Source: Acidomyces sp. 'richmondensis'
Taxonomy: Eukaryota; Ascomycota; Dothideomycetes; Mycosphaerellales; Teratosphaeriaceae
Direction of reading: 5' to 3'
Length of the DNA: 64,000 nt
NCBI GenBank assembly: GCA_003545705.1
Contig: QVLQ01000028.1
Span: forward strand, 744,001 to 808,000
A model generated the notes under the pieces. That model made no database searches, was not told the origin of the DNA, and saw nothing but the letters and a program-made list of their open reading frames with translations. How positions within the stretch are numbered: position 1 is the stretch's first letter; the number at the start of each line of letters is the position of its first letter. Below, piece by piece: positions 1 to 11,067 of this stretch. The position numbers and the translations under genes are program-made.

Positions 1-2968
1 ACACGATCCCAGCGAAGAATACGAAGATTATCTCTCATGTTCCGTGTGTGGAGACAATGGTAAGTGTGTTTCTTCAAATTTGAAGGATGAAGAAGGAAAA
101 ATGCAGCATCATAAAACATAAAATGTAATTCAGGGTCCAAGCGCTGACTTCCGTTCCTGCAGCCCACGGTCAGTGTGCTAGAGAGGCCGGCACGCTAAGC
201 TCCGACGAAGGTACGTGGCCAATTCCATATGCCCGCTTCCATTCGTGCCAAGCTCTGTAGAAGATATAGACAGTAACGGCACTAACGAATATATGTAGAG
301 GCTTCGAAATGGCGATGCAAAGACTGTGTGGCCAGTGGCCTCGAAGCCGACTTCAAAAACATACCCGAGATGCTATCTTCTTCCCGTCGTCGGTCATCCG
401 CGCCCAAGATGGCACGAGATCTGTTACCAGCGGCAAGGGGAGGGATAAAGCCAAACTCGCATTCCATCTTCAACACGCTCGTACTTCCCGATGATGCACT
501 GGACGGATCACGCGCGCTTAGAAAGCGCAAGACACCATCGGGAGAAGAAGAAGAAATGCCGCGAGCTGTGTTGAACCGCAAACGTCAGCGGTCTATTCCC
601 AAACAAGAAGAAATAAATGAATCAGCGAACAGCGAACATGCTCCCGTGGCTGGTATGGATGGCGCCACAGATGCCGAATCGCCTAAGTCAAGGACTGGAC
701 GCCCCCTTCGACAAATAAAGCCTAAGAAGCAAGCTGTTTGGATTGAGTCTCGATCTGAGGAGCCGAAGAGCCTGATCATGGCCTTTGGCGTGACCGCTTC
801 ACAGTGGGATCAGATCGAAAGAGAGGTACAAAAGAAGCAGCGTCGCCGCGAAAGAGACCGTGCTCGCCGAGCTCGGAACAGCCGTCGAACTGCTACTGTG
901 GAACCAGAAGAGCCTTCTCACTTCCCAGCCGTGCAAACCTCCATATATACAAATCCATTTTATGCATTTCCAGATCGTGAGACAGACGAGCTCAAAGGTA
1001 AGCCTTATGGCGGCATTCTCACCGACGCAGAAGCCGACACCAACAAGACCTATCCTCAGGAGAGTGACAGAAAGGCATTTCAAAATGCACGTGAAAGTGC
1101 CGAGAGAGCATGGAAGGACAAGATGGCTGCGGTCAACGCTGAGACGCAGACACCAGCTCGGTCCAAGTCAGGATCTGGACCTCCTAGCAAGATTAAATGT
1201 ATCAATTTCGGCCAATACGAAATCGACACATGGCATGCTGCGCCATACCCAGAGGAATACAGTCGGAATAAGCATCTGTACATCTGCGAGTTCTGCCTCA
1301 AGTACATGTCCTCGGATTATGTCGCATGGAGGCACAAATTAAAGTGCTCGGCAAAGCATCCCCCCGGTGACGAAATCTACAGGAGCAGAGTCACGAATCC
1401 CGAAACGGGTGCCGAGAACACATTGTCATTTTTCGAAGTGGATGGAAGGAAGAATCCACTCTACTGTCAGAATCTGTGTCTCCTGGCGAAGCTCTTTCTG
1501 GGTTCCAAGACCCTCTACTATGATGTAGAACCGTTTCTGTTTTACATTATGACGGAGAACGATGAATATGGTTGCCACTTCGTTGGATATTTTTCCAAGG
1601 AAAAGCGAGGTTGTGGTGGGCCGCCTGTGCATCCTCATGCCTCATTCGGCGAGCTGCGGGAGCAGCAAGCGACCAGCGGTGCAGCGAATACACATGAGGG
1701 GCAGTCTTACGATGCAGCTTTGAGCAATCCAGGGAATAATGTGAGCTGCATTTTGGTTCTACCAGTGCACATGCGTCGCGGGTTTGGGCGAGTACTAATC
1801 GAGTTCTCATATCTCTTGACAAAAGTTGAGGGGAGAACAGGCTCGCCAGAAAAGCCACTGTCCGACATGGGTCTGGTTTCATATCGGTCGTATTGGCGCA
1901 ATGTCCTTTGCAGTCTCCTTCTACGATTCAAAGATAGGGAGCCGAAAGCTGAAGACGAAGGCCAAATATCAATTTCTCAAATTGCGAGGGAGACGGGTAT
2001 GACTCCGGACGACATCATTTCGACTCTTGAAGGCCTACGCTTTCTCGTCCGCGACCCCTACACGAAGACTTACGCACTAAGACTAGATTATGATTACATG
2101 AAGGAGTACGTCGACAAGCATGAAAAGAAAGCCCACATCAAACTCGATCCGTCAAAGCTATGCTGGACACCATACATCATTGGTCGTCCTACGAATCTCT
2201 TTGCCATGGGCGAGGAGGCGAATCAGCCAATGCAGACCGTGGCTCCCCGGGAGGAGGATGCCGGAGTTAGGATGCCGGATGATTCTGAGGATATCTCGCA
2301 CCATTCCCTGAAAGCCAGTCAAGGAATCTTCGCTCAGAATGAAGAAATGCTGCAAGTCGAGAGCACGGAGTATGTGGAGCCGGAAGCACAAATTAATGGC
2401 ACAACGAACCTGACAAGCCGGAAGAAGACCCCACCCGTGGCTCTACATCTCGCTTCCGCCTCGTTAAATCCAGAAAAAGCACCCTCAACAAGTCGCCGCT
2501 CCCCTCGAAAATCACCAAATGGTCAGCGCACTCGCAGCACGAGTCCTTTCTCTTACGATTCCGGCTCACAGCCCCCTTCCGCCGGCCCCATCCCGCCAAC
2601 TCGCTTCGAGATCTTCCCGCCTGTACCTGGAATGTCGACCGTGAAGCGCAAGCCTGGGCGGCCCCCCACGAGGGGGAAGTCGAAGGAGCTTGTATGGCAC
2701 GCCGGCACGTCGGTCGACAGCGAGTAGTCGGCACCGACCCAGTCCTTCGGCAACAGGAAGCATCAGCCTCAGGCGGACAAGGAGTAAACTCGGGGATGTT
2801 GTGTCAGCAGCTGATCTGACGAATATGGATGTCGATGAGAAGGACCTGCCGACTGAGGATGGGAGGATCGAAGACGATGTCGATGGGAACGGGCCGGAGG
2901 GTGATGAGAATGTGGGCGATGACGAAGATGCGGATGCAGACGGCGAGGAAGATATTCAATATGAGTAG
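1..2968 (+). CDS. SAS3: MYST histone acetyltransferase, Sas3/Mst2 type (5' partial, C-run frameshift)
   Basis: Lysine acetyltransferase of the MYST family, expected to acetylate histone H3 in a NuA3-type complex in the nucleus. The window starts inside the gene. Exons read 2-59, 163-210 and 299-2968. The first two exons plus the start of the third give the tail of a PHD finger: CSVC, then AHGQC, then WRCKDC. About nt 1195-2180 is the catalytic domain. It has a C2HC zinc finger (YICEFCLKYM...HKLKC), the lysine of GSKTLYYDV (the autoacetylation site in relatives), the cysteine of NNVSCILVLP, the acetyl-CoA loop RRGFGR and the glutamate of SPEKPLSDMG. A PHD finger with this domain points to Sas3/Mst2 rather than Esa1 or Sas2. 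The frame ends early at a TAG at 2725. Dropping one C from the run at 2662-2667 continues it through a basic Ser/Arg stretch into an acidic tail ending at 2968. The gene converges with the velvet gene. Confidence 0.93.
2662..2667 (+). other. C6 homopolymer at an apparent +1 frameshift in the histone acetyltransferase
   Basis: As given, the frame runs GRPPTRGKSKEL and stops at 2725-2727. With five Cs it runs GRPPRGGSRRSLYGTPARRS and goes on for about 100 more residues, ending in EEDIQYE. The summed exon length (58+48+2669 nt) then divides by three. The GRPP/RGG/Arg-Ser continuation is typical of these C-terminal tails. Sequencing error is the likeliest cause. Confidence 0.8.
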
Positions 2969-3819
2969 AGGATGGGCATTTTTTGGGGCACTTGTTTTGG
3001 CGGGTTTTGAGAGGATAAGGTGTTGTGAACGTACAGGATCAAGAGCACAGGACCAGCAGCGTTTTTGGGCCGCTGGATTAGTACTGCTCTATACGCTGCC
3101 AGTTCCAGCACACGCGAAGAGGCATCAGGTGGTCACTTTACGAGGGCTACGTGTATGATAGATTCGATCATGGAATTTGAGCGGACAAGACCTTTGAAGG
3201 CAGACCGTCACGATCGTCTCGCCGCGGCCCGAGGATGAAAGATGCCGGAACCGATGTGAAATGCTCTAAGCAAGAACCTCCATGTACCGAAGGCCGCGAG
3301 AATTTTGCTTTGGGTCTCTCGCGCTACTGATTGCGGATACAGTCAACATGCCAACGCCCTGGAAGCAAAATACCAAGTCACCCCAGTCTCTGCTTACTCC
3401 CTTGGGCCGGATGGCGTACACACGACACATTGCACTTCGTGCAGATCCCCGAGTAGAAAAAGCAAATCGCGCCTACGATTAGGTGAAAAATCCGCCTCGC
3501 GCTTTTCATGGTTCCTTTCCCTCCACCCTTTCGTGCCGTGCCACTAGAGGAGGATCCGTAAACGCCTTCGCTAATTCGGTTTAAATACACAGATAACTAT
3601 TCATTCCATTCATTAAACTTCACATGCTTTCCGTCGCTAGGGATCATTGTGCGCAGGTGACTGGCGTTTCTTCTCTTCCCACGCCAACAATGCTCTTGCG
3701 TCCAATTTGCAGAAGGGTAGGGGGTTTCTGTAAGTCAAGCCGCATTTCCAACCTGTGCATAGCCAGTCCTTGTCTTTTGATTTGACCTTGCGAATCATCA
3801 CGGCGTATCGAACCGAATG
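2969..3819. other. Intergenic region between two convergent genes
   Basis: This stretch lies between the stop codons of the histone acetyltransferase (plus strand) and the velvet gene (minus strand), so it should hold both 3' untranslated regions. I see only short open frames, with no family signature and no clear repeat. Confidence 0.6.
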
Positions 3820-5876
3820 TCATCGGGACGGCCTATGATAAGTTTTAGGTTGCGGTTGGAGTCCGCCGTAAACAGCCGGTGGCGGCTGCTGTTGCGAGGC
3901 GCCGTCATCATCGTTCAACGCGCCGGAAAGCGTTTGTTGCCCCACCGCAGGCGCTCGCGACCGCTCAGTGCGTTCGGTAGCGCGGTAATGTTCCGACTCC
4001 CATCCGCTATTCAGCACACTTGCGCCTAGAGGTGTCGTGCCGTAATGTGAAACCGATGGCACGGTGTGGTTTACGGGACCGGGCGCTTGAACACTCGGGG
4101 CAGAAGAAAAGTGGCTGATATCCGAGAATTGTGGAACCCTATCCGGCAGTTCTGAAAACTGGAGAGCCAGAGAAGAGGGGGGGGAGGGTGATAAACGTGC
4201 AAAGAAGGCTCGCTAGTGACGGGACGACTGGCTCTTGGTGGGACAACTGGCTGCTCTCCGTAGTAATTCTGCTGTGGTGCTGGATTGTGGGCTGAGAATC
4301 CTCCCGAATGTCCGCCGTACTCACTGGCGGGTAAATATCCAGCGGTTGACGTCGACAGGGTGTTAGGAATTTGAGAAGGATGTTGCAGTGTCGCTCCTGC
4401 GCCAAACAGCGCGGGCTGAGCACGCACGTGTGTGGATGGGAATGGGTTGTATTCCGACCCTATGTAATTTGATCGAATGGGAGCAACGTTCAAGCCGAAG
4501 TGAAAGTTTTCGGAACTTTCTACCGGCGCGGATAGATTCGCATGAAGCTGGCTTTTTGTCCAAGAGTTCCCCAGAGACTGGACCATATGTTCCGCACCAT
4601 GAAGAGCATAATGTGTTTGTGGCAGTTCGCTCGAAAAATGTGGTCTTACGACATCATGTGCCGACCCATAGGGCAGCGCAGGGACCAGACGTGGTGGTCG
4701 TTGCCCAGCGCCAGTGACCTCGCCATCAGCCAGGTGACCACCGCCCGTATATCCTGCGAGCGCTCGGGGAATGCCGTGGTCGCTTTCTGACCGCAGCCGT
4801 TTGACGCTTGGCGTATCTTGCGAGTACGGGTCATGGGAGGAAGAATCAGGCGACTGATAGCCACGTTTGACACTGCCATCATATTAGTGAGATGCTTCAC
4901 CATCCAGCGACTCGCAAATGTTGTCGGGATCCTCCCCCCCCCAACATTCAACAAGCAGAATTGATGAGACGAAGGAAAGGTTGCGATACTTTACTGTTCG
5001 TGGTTCCTTCCTTAGGCGAAGACGCACTCCTTGGTCGGCAAAAGTTCGCGACAAATGAGTGGACTCTTTCAGACCTCTGAAATCCTTGAGAACCAGGACT
5101 GCCACACAATCAGAATTGGCTTCGGCCCACATTGAATTGGGGGACTATTACCATCAAATGGCTTCGAGTCAACCGAGCAGACGAAATTTGCTTGTCCCGT
5201 ATTCCTAGATGCGGTCAGGATCGAAGCCGCACGCCTACGTCGACATATCGTGCGTACTTATCGGTATTAAATAGGTTGAACCTCATCCGGTGTCGCCCAA
5301 TCTTCCTGATGGAAAGGTCACCAAATATAAAGAAGCCGCCATCTGATTGGATCGCGTCAGAACGGCATCACGACTCGTTTGTGGCTCCTTCGTCACGCGA
5401 CACCCACCTCTGTTGTTGACATCTTTCAGCTTGTGCAAAGACGATGAAGTCTGACCGATGAGTTCTTTGCTGTTGACGATCTCCTCACCCTCGGCACCCT
5501 CCAGAAGAACAACGAGGACGAAGAAGTATGGACTGACGAGCCACTGTCTAGTTACGGAAATGTCAGCTTCGTTTCCGCGTTCCGTTAATTCGTGTTTGGG
5601 GTGGGGGTATTGGCTTACTCTGACGGATCGACGCTTGGGTTCACGTCCATCTGAAGAATTGGGGGTGGGTCCACCGGCTTCCTACCTAAACTATGGTTAG
5701 CATGACGAACGGTGGAAACTTCGAGGGGTGGGGTGGGGGAGGGGGGGGGGTGGGTGTTTTCCACACCCCCTCCACCCCACCAGGGCAGTCAAACTTCGTT
5801 CTTTGCTTTCCAGCGCAACCAATGCCTGGACCGGCTGCTGCCGGACGTGGAGCGTAACGTTGTGGCTGTGGTGCAT
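3820..5876 (-). CDS. vosA: Velvet-domain developmental regulator, VosA type
   Basis: Fungal transcription regulator controlling sporulation, spore trehalose/viability and secondary metabolism, usually as a VosA-VelB dimer in the nucleus. Exons on the minus strand: 5876-5795, 5685-5619, 5547-5408, 5342-5239, 5144-4990, 4872-3820. The velvet fold shows in order: LHVRQQPVQALVALESKER; RKPVDPPPILQMDVN; VSPYFFVLVVLLEG; SSSLHKLKDVNN; DGGFFIFGDLSIRK...MRFNLF; and GLKESTHLSRTFADQGVRLR followed by LRKEPR. The last block (STxLSRxFxDQGVRLRxRKEPR) is the VosA signature; VeA has AEQGCRVRIRRD instead. After the domain comes KRGYQSPDSSS and a long Pro/Ser/Gln-rich tail. The start at 5876 follows an in-frame stop upstream, though a 5' exon is possible. 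Intron 1 contains a long G/C run and its GTTTGA donor is weak. One missing base in the G8 run at 4177-4184 must be restored; the model then closes at 533 residues. Confidence 0.9.
4177..4184 (-). other. G8/C8 homopolymer at an apparent -1 frameshift in the velvet gene
   Basis: As given, the last exon stops at 4071 after an odd Leu/Phe/Arg-rich tail. One extra C in this run gives YHPPPPSSLALQFSELPD and continues in a typical Ser/Pro/Gln-rich style to a stop at 3820-3822, ending PQPKTYHRPSR. The exon lengths plus one base sum to 1602 nt, divisible by three. A 39-nt in-frame intron (GTTTAT...CCAG) would also bridge it, but is shorter than usual fungal introns. Confidence 0.72.
5725..5755 (+). 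repeat. G-run cluster in velvet intron 1
   Basis: Short G tracts including one of ten consecutive Gs lie within the first intron of the velvet gene, so on the coding strand this is a poly-C/pyrimidine tract upstream of the 3' splice site. The plus strand could form a G-quadruplex. Confidence 0.7.
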
Positions 5877-7343
5877 CGCGATCAGCCCGTTATCGCTGGG
5901 TGTGTCGAATGAATGCTGATCGAGATCCGTAGCGGATCTTACCTATTGAATTGCTGGGGCTGGTATGGCGGAGGAATATTTATGTAAGGCATCGACATTG
6001 AGCGCCAAAAGCTCAATCTGTTGGTTGTGCGTCCTCTATCTCCCTCGGCCGTGTGTTCAAACTATTGAGGCAGATACGTGGAAGACGGCGCCGGTACAAG
6101 GAAGTACGAATAGAACCCGTGGGTTGATTCGGGCTGGAGATTGGTGTCCAGTGAATGTCGAGTGGGCAGACCCAGCATATAGTGGCAGAAAGGAGATGTG
6201 ACTGGTGATCCAAAGAATTCAGCGTCGAGCAGAACCAAGCCAGTGCGCAACGTTGGTCCTTTTTGTTCCAATATGAACCCTGAGGCACGAGCTTTCCACC
6301 GCCAACGACAGGGTGCAGTATGATCAACGACTCTGCATAGGTAAACAACGGTCCGAGGACGGTTTTAGCAAGTTCGGTGTCCGCAAGATGCGTTCGCAAT
6401 GTTTGTCTAACGTTTTGTTGTGAACCCAGCTCGACATCGAGGAAGGTCAGCTGGGACGCGAAGGTGGGGGCTTCTAGATTGGAATGCGTCGCAGACCAAA
6501 CCAGATCAGCTTCTGGAGATGGCAGTAGTTTCACCTTCACCGAAACCGTGCCACGCCTTTCGTTCGGTTTTTCACAGCGGGGACGTGAATGTGTGAATGA
6601 CGACCAATACCGCTTTCACGATATGCCTGCCCTTCGCAGATTGTGCGCTCGGAGGGGGCCCGGAGGGGGAAGAGAGAGCCGGGAGTTGGTGGGGAGGGGA
6701 GTTTCGTCCTTATCCCGTCGATTCCCAAGTCAATCCTCCGCCAGAATCTAGCACTGCCTTAGTCGCCGTCACCACACAGAAGGACAGCAAAGATTGACGG
6801 CGGCGACAAGGGTGGATGAGTGTTCGGCGGGACGGAGAAAGGTCTGTTCGATGCTTGATGACCTCTCGTGACTCTGTAATGGTCGCAGACGATCCAGAAG
6901 TGAGGAGAGCTTCGCAAAGCTAAGGCTCCAAGAGAGCTCTAGATCTCGGCAGCCGTTTCTTCGGCCGGTGACTTCAACCAGCCGCTCAACGTTTGGAGGT
7001 GGATCTGAGGAGGGGAAGGGGTCGTCGAATGTCGCGAGAGAGAGGGGAAGGCAAGTCCCGGGACAGTCGCGATGACTCTCACGTGCGATGTCCGTTGCAC
7101 GCCCCCTTGCGTGAATGCCGCCCAGGTGCTTATTGTGAGTTGCGGGCGATCGAGGTGCAATATCAAAAAAGAGAACCGAGTCCCGATACCGGATTGGCGC
7201 GGCGGGAGTGGAAAGTTAGCAGTTGGCCCGTTCGGAACCACAGATTATCGCGGATGCGAATCGACATGCCTTGCTGCTGGAGGAGGCAATGGGCAGTGGC
7301 AAACGGATCAGGTGATGCTCCCGGCAAGCGTGGGCCCCCAAGG

Positions 7344-7378
7344 AGGGGGAGGGGGGAGGGGGGAGGGGGGGGGGGGGG
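7344..7378 (+). repeat. GGGGGA-type G-run tract (G-quadruplex motif)
   Basis: Four successive runs of five or more Gs are separated by single As, ending in a run of about 14 Gs. This satisfies the usual G-quadruplex pattern and is also a likely spot for base-calling error. Confidence 0.8.
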
Positions 7379-7795
7379 CGATGGCAGAGTCGGCGACGAC
7401 GATGGGGCACGACTGAGCAACGGCACGGTACTCAAGGACGGGGTGGTGAGGGGTGGTGAGTGCAAGGTATTATTGCCCAGATCGGAGGAGCCGCCGGGCT
7501 AAGCGAGCGTGGTCTTCGCAGGCTACCTGTGTGTGTTATATGTATGTCGAAGCTAGCTATCGCCTTCTCGTCGGCCTGCAGGCCCGTCACAAACCCATCC
7601 CCCTCCCTTTGCGCACCGCCTGTGGAGCCCCAATCACACACGGACGTGCTTCGACCGGGCTTGCCATCAGACGCGGACAAGGGAGACGACTCGCGAATAG
7701 AAGCTCATCCCTGCTCTCGCTCTCATGCAAGTCACATCCGGCCGCCGACCCTGAACGAGGATCTGAACTAACGCCAGCTCCCCCCATCGCTTGAT

Positions 7796-7855
7796 TCGAC
7801 CCGCATTCACTCGACCCGGATCGATTCGACCCGCCTTCGCTCGACCGGGATGGAC
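7796..7855 (+). repeat. 15-bp minisatellite, four units
   Basis: Four units begin with TCGACC at 7796, 7811, 7826 and 7841, exactly 15 bp apart. Units 1 and 3 resemble each other (TCGACCCGCMTTCRC) and units 2 and 4 resemble each other, so the array is really a 30-bp unit repeated twice. No coding role is evident. Confidence 0.85.
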
Positions 7856-7929
7856 GAGAGCCGGGATCGGTTTGGGACGACGCCGGAGCTCACCTGGGAC
7901 ACGGTCGGCCCAACGACGGCAGACTGGTC

Positions 7930-7954
7930 GCCGGCGCGGCGCGGCGGCGGTGAC

Positions 7955-7995
<41 letters not shown>

Positions 7996-8008
7996 CTGTG
8001 GCGGCGGG
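7930..8008 (+). repeat. CGG/GGC trinucleotide tract
   Basis: An imperfect GGC/CGG repeat broken by a few GAC and TGG units. It produces spurious poly-Gly, poly-Ala and poly-Arg open frames in all phases. Confidence 0.85.
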
Positions 8009-9040
8009 ATTGCGTCGATGAGGGTGGTCGTCGCACAAGCCACGTTAGCAAACCGGCCCCGGCACTGGAAGTCAAGTCGTCGTCGCGTGGCAGCCCTGCT
8101 GTGCAGCCGACTGGCCCTTGTGCACCTCGCATCGCGGCCACGGACGTGCCGCATGCGTGGCATGGTTGTCTGCTACCCTTTCGAGCAATGCACTTCCCAA
8201 GTTTCCATCCCAGCTTACCGCTTTGAGCGGCCGCGCCAGACCCGATTCACGCCACTCACTTTCAGCGGCGGGTTGTCCGTGCCAGCGGACAACCAGCATC
8301 GAACGACTTTTCCGGCTCCGGGCCATGCCCAACGCCCACTCACACTAACCCGGTCCCCACATCGTCCTCGCATGATTGTTTTTTGTTGGTCGAGAGGGAA
8401 CAGGTCGTGCGGGATCGTATGTCGTCAACCCGTCGCGGCGCGGCGAGCTTGCGGACAGCGCAGGTGAGGAGCACATGCGGTGGCGAGGAGAGGGGGCTTT
8501 GCATCATGTCTCACATTGACAGTAAACTTATCACGGCGATATAAATAATACAAATCCTCTCTCGACGGGTGGTCGGGCCTGCGAAGAGGTCACTGGCCGG
8601 CCAGCCGACACGCTTTCTACCCAGCCGGGGATCGCAACTCAACTGGGGAGGAGCTGAATGTACAAGCCGGGGGGGGACGGTTCACAACTCCCAAGCTCAT
8701 TGGACGGAGCGATGGATTTGGGGAGGTACCGCTTGCAGAGCGCGCCGCCAGTGGAAAAAAAACCCCTACGCCGTCCGCTTAGGGGAGGCTTGCGGTGTTA
8801 AGCGACCGTTGAACAGCCAAACGGATGTGCAGCAGGGCCGCGGCCGAAAAGAGCCATGCTCCAAGCGCCCTGTCACACTCGTGATCGTCATCTCGCTTCG
8901 CGGCTTTCAGCTGTCCATGTTGATGCGCTGGCCCGCATCCATATGAGACTCTGAGACATGTCATCAATGGCTCTCGGCTCGCTTTGCCTTCCAGAAGCCG
9001 GCCGAGTTTCGACGCGCACGAGGGAACATCACGGCACTCC

Positions 9041-9083
9041 GGGACGGGGGAAGGGTTGGGGGGGGTGGGGGGGGAGGAGGAGG
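9041..9083 (+). repeat. G-run cluster
   Basis: Runs of five to eight Gs separated by one to three other bases, fitting a G-quadruplex pattern on the plus strand. Confidence 0.75.
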
Positions 9084-9835
9084 ATGAGAAGGATAGGAGG
9101 AAGAATAGTACCTTGGTACATCCCCTCTCTTGGACCCCATTATTAATAAATCTTTAGTCGTGGACGCCCTCCTCCGTCCTTGGCAGAGGGACATCGGCCA
9201 TGTGGGACCCACGTGGTCTCCCGGGATCTGTCCCTGGTTGTCATTCACCTTGGCTAGACACCGAACCACAGTTCGCCCGGGATCAGACTGACTTAATTCG
9301 ACTTCACAACGGACTGCTATATGTTGATCAGGTCCTCGGGGTTATGGTGCTTCTCTCGTTGCATGTATTTCTAGCCGTGTCACCCTCCATGCTGGAGCGA
9401 AGCCAGGCCCCTAGCCCTGCTGCTGCAGCATCTGCCGCATGGTCGGAACACACAAACACCCCTTCCTCTCCCCCCCTTCCCCGGGTGTTGCCCCGTTGCT
9501 CTTCGTCGCGCGACGCATTGGTGGCTGACGGATCATGGAAGCCGGGCGCCGAAGAGAATGAATGGCCTTGTCGAGTGTGTGTGATGATGCATTGGGCCTC
9601 CCGGCCACAGCCAGTCAGCGTCGATTTGGTGGGGTTGACAGCCCGTTCCGCGACACACCACATCCCATAGCGGTGCATCTCTTGCTACACCATCTGTTTT
9701 CGTGCGACCCTGCGCGCGCGAAGTCCCGCTATTGTCATTTTGCGCCGAGAAAAACCAACGGCCAACAGCATCATTGACCACGTGAAAGGATGTCTGAAGT
9801 CGGAGCGAAAGCAAGCCTCCCCGACTCCGCAATCT

Positions 9836-9880
9836 CCCCTTTCCCCCCCCCTCCCCTCCCCCCCTTCCTCCTCCTCCTCC
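9836..9880 (-). repeat. C-run cluster (G-rich on the minus strand)
   Basis: Consecutive runs of four to eight Cs divided by single or paired Ts, then a CTC-rich tail. The minus strand fits a G-quadruplex pattern. Confidence 0.75.
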
Positions 9881-10746
9881 CGGGTGGCAGCGTTCGTTTA
9901 GCCGTTCATGACACGAGATTCTGATGGTGTGAGTAAGAGTCATGGCTTTCCGTGCCGCGTCAAAGAAGACGGCATTGTCCGGCCTGGTGCTGGCCGTCAG
10001 TTCATCAGGCAACGAATAAAACTGTGTTGTACAGGAAGTGGATCACAACCTAATGGGGGACCAAAGGCACGCCCGCTCTGCAGCCACGTCGACTGACAGT
10101 TGCAGTGCGGTTAGCCGACGGGTTCTAGCCAGTGGCGGGTCTTCCTTATTGACTTCACTGCAAAGTCGCACCCATTTGGGCCGTCTGGATTGGCGCTGCA
10201 AGAAACAATGCCGATCACACAATGGGCCACAGCGTTTGTCTCACGATAACCATGCTGTCTTAAATTTTTATATTATTTTTCACCCTACGGGCTAGACCCT
10301 AACCAGGAAAATCCAACCTTCCAAATCTGGAGGAGGTTGTGCGCGGCTTCGAGGACCCGATGCGTGTCGCAGGGTTGAGATTTGCCTTCCTATGCCATAA
10401 GACGCCGCATGTGCTGGATGTATGTCGAGAATTTCCGGTGCGGTCCGGCTGCAAGGTACGGTGCTATGACCCAACTTGCTTGAAAAGATCCCTTCCTGCT
10501 TGCCTGAAGGACTCATTCAAAGCAAAGCTATATTTATAACCCGAGATTATCGTCTCGGCCTTCTCATCCGTTACGTCGAGCGATGATAAGGATCCGTAAT
10601 TGAGCCCTCAGTACTTCCCCGACTGGCTATGAATGTGCTGCGGCGCTCGAATGCAATGACCCTTCGCGGGAGAGAATGTTGCGCGGCGCGCAGACTGCGG
10701 GTCCTGGCGATCGCATTGGTAAAGCTGGTGTGGTCGGTTTGGCGAC

Positions 10747-10771
10747 GAGTCGAGTCGAGTTGAGTCGAGTC
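10747..10771 (+). repeat. GAGTC pentamer microsatellite
   Basis: Five tandem copies of GAGTC, one with a C-to-T change (giving GAGTT). Confidence 0.85.
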
Positions 10772-11016
10772 GGACTCTTGCTCCACATGTGCTTCTACCC
10801 TCACATCGGCCTCAGCCTTATGATAATGAGCTTAATTGACCTGGGAACTTGCAAGGAGAAGTAGCACTTCACCGTGAAGCGCCGTAGACCGCACCCATCT
10901 CAACGAGTAATCCGGCTTGTCACTCTTGTCACTCTGCCCGCTTTCGATAAGGTCAGATCTGCACAACGCACTGAACACTTCGTTACTGATTACGTGCGAA
11001 GCCGGAATAGATTGTG

Positions 11017-11067
11017 CTTCTTCTTCTTCTTGTGCTTCTTCTTCTTCTTCTTCTTTTTCTTCTTCTC
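11017..11067 (+). repeat. CTT microsatellite
   Basis: An interrupted CTT repeat of about 50 bp. It reads as poly-Phe or poly-Ser in spurious frames. Confidence 0.85.

Larger units (their letters stand above)
5877..11016. other. Gene-poor, G-run-rich region upstream of the velvet gene
   Basis: About 5 kb with no coding region I can support on either strand. Open frames here come from GC-rich low complexity and show no family signature. What it does hold is repeats: poly-G/poly-C clusters, a 15-bp minisatellite, a CGG tract and a GAGTC pentamer repeat, listed separately. It could be a long 5' untranslated region and promoter of the minus-strand velvet gene, which begins at its left edge. That is inference from position. 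Confidence 0.55.

Noticed and set aside
6013..6540. 175-codon minus-strand frame upstream of the velvet gene
   Set aside because: No conserved blocks and no splice path into the velvet N-terminus; more likely leader or promoter sequence.
7842..8467. 205-codon plus-strand frame with poly-Gly
   Set aside because: Created by the CGG tract; all six phases are open there.
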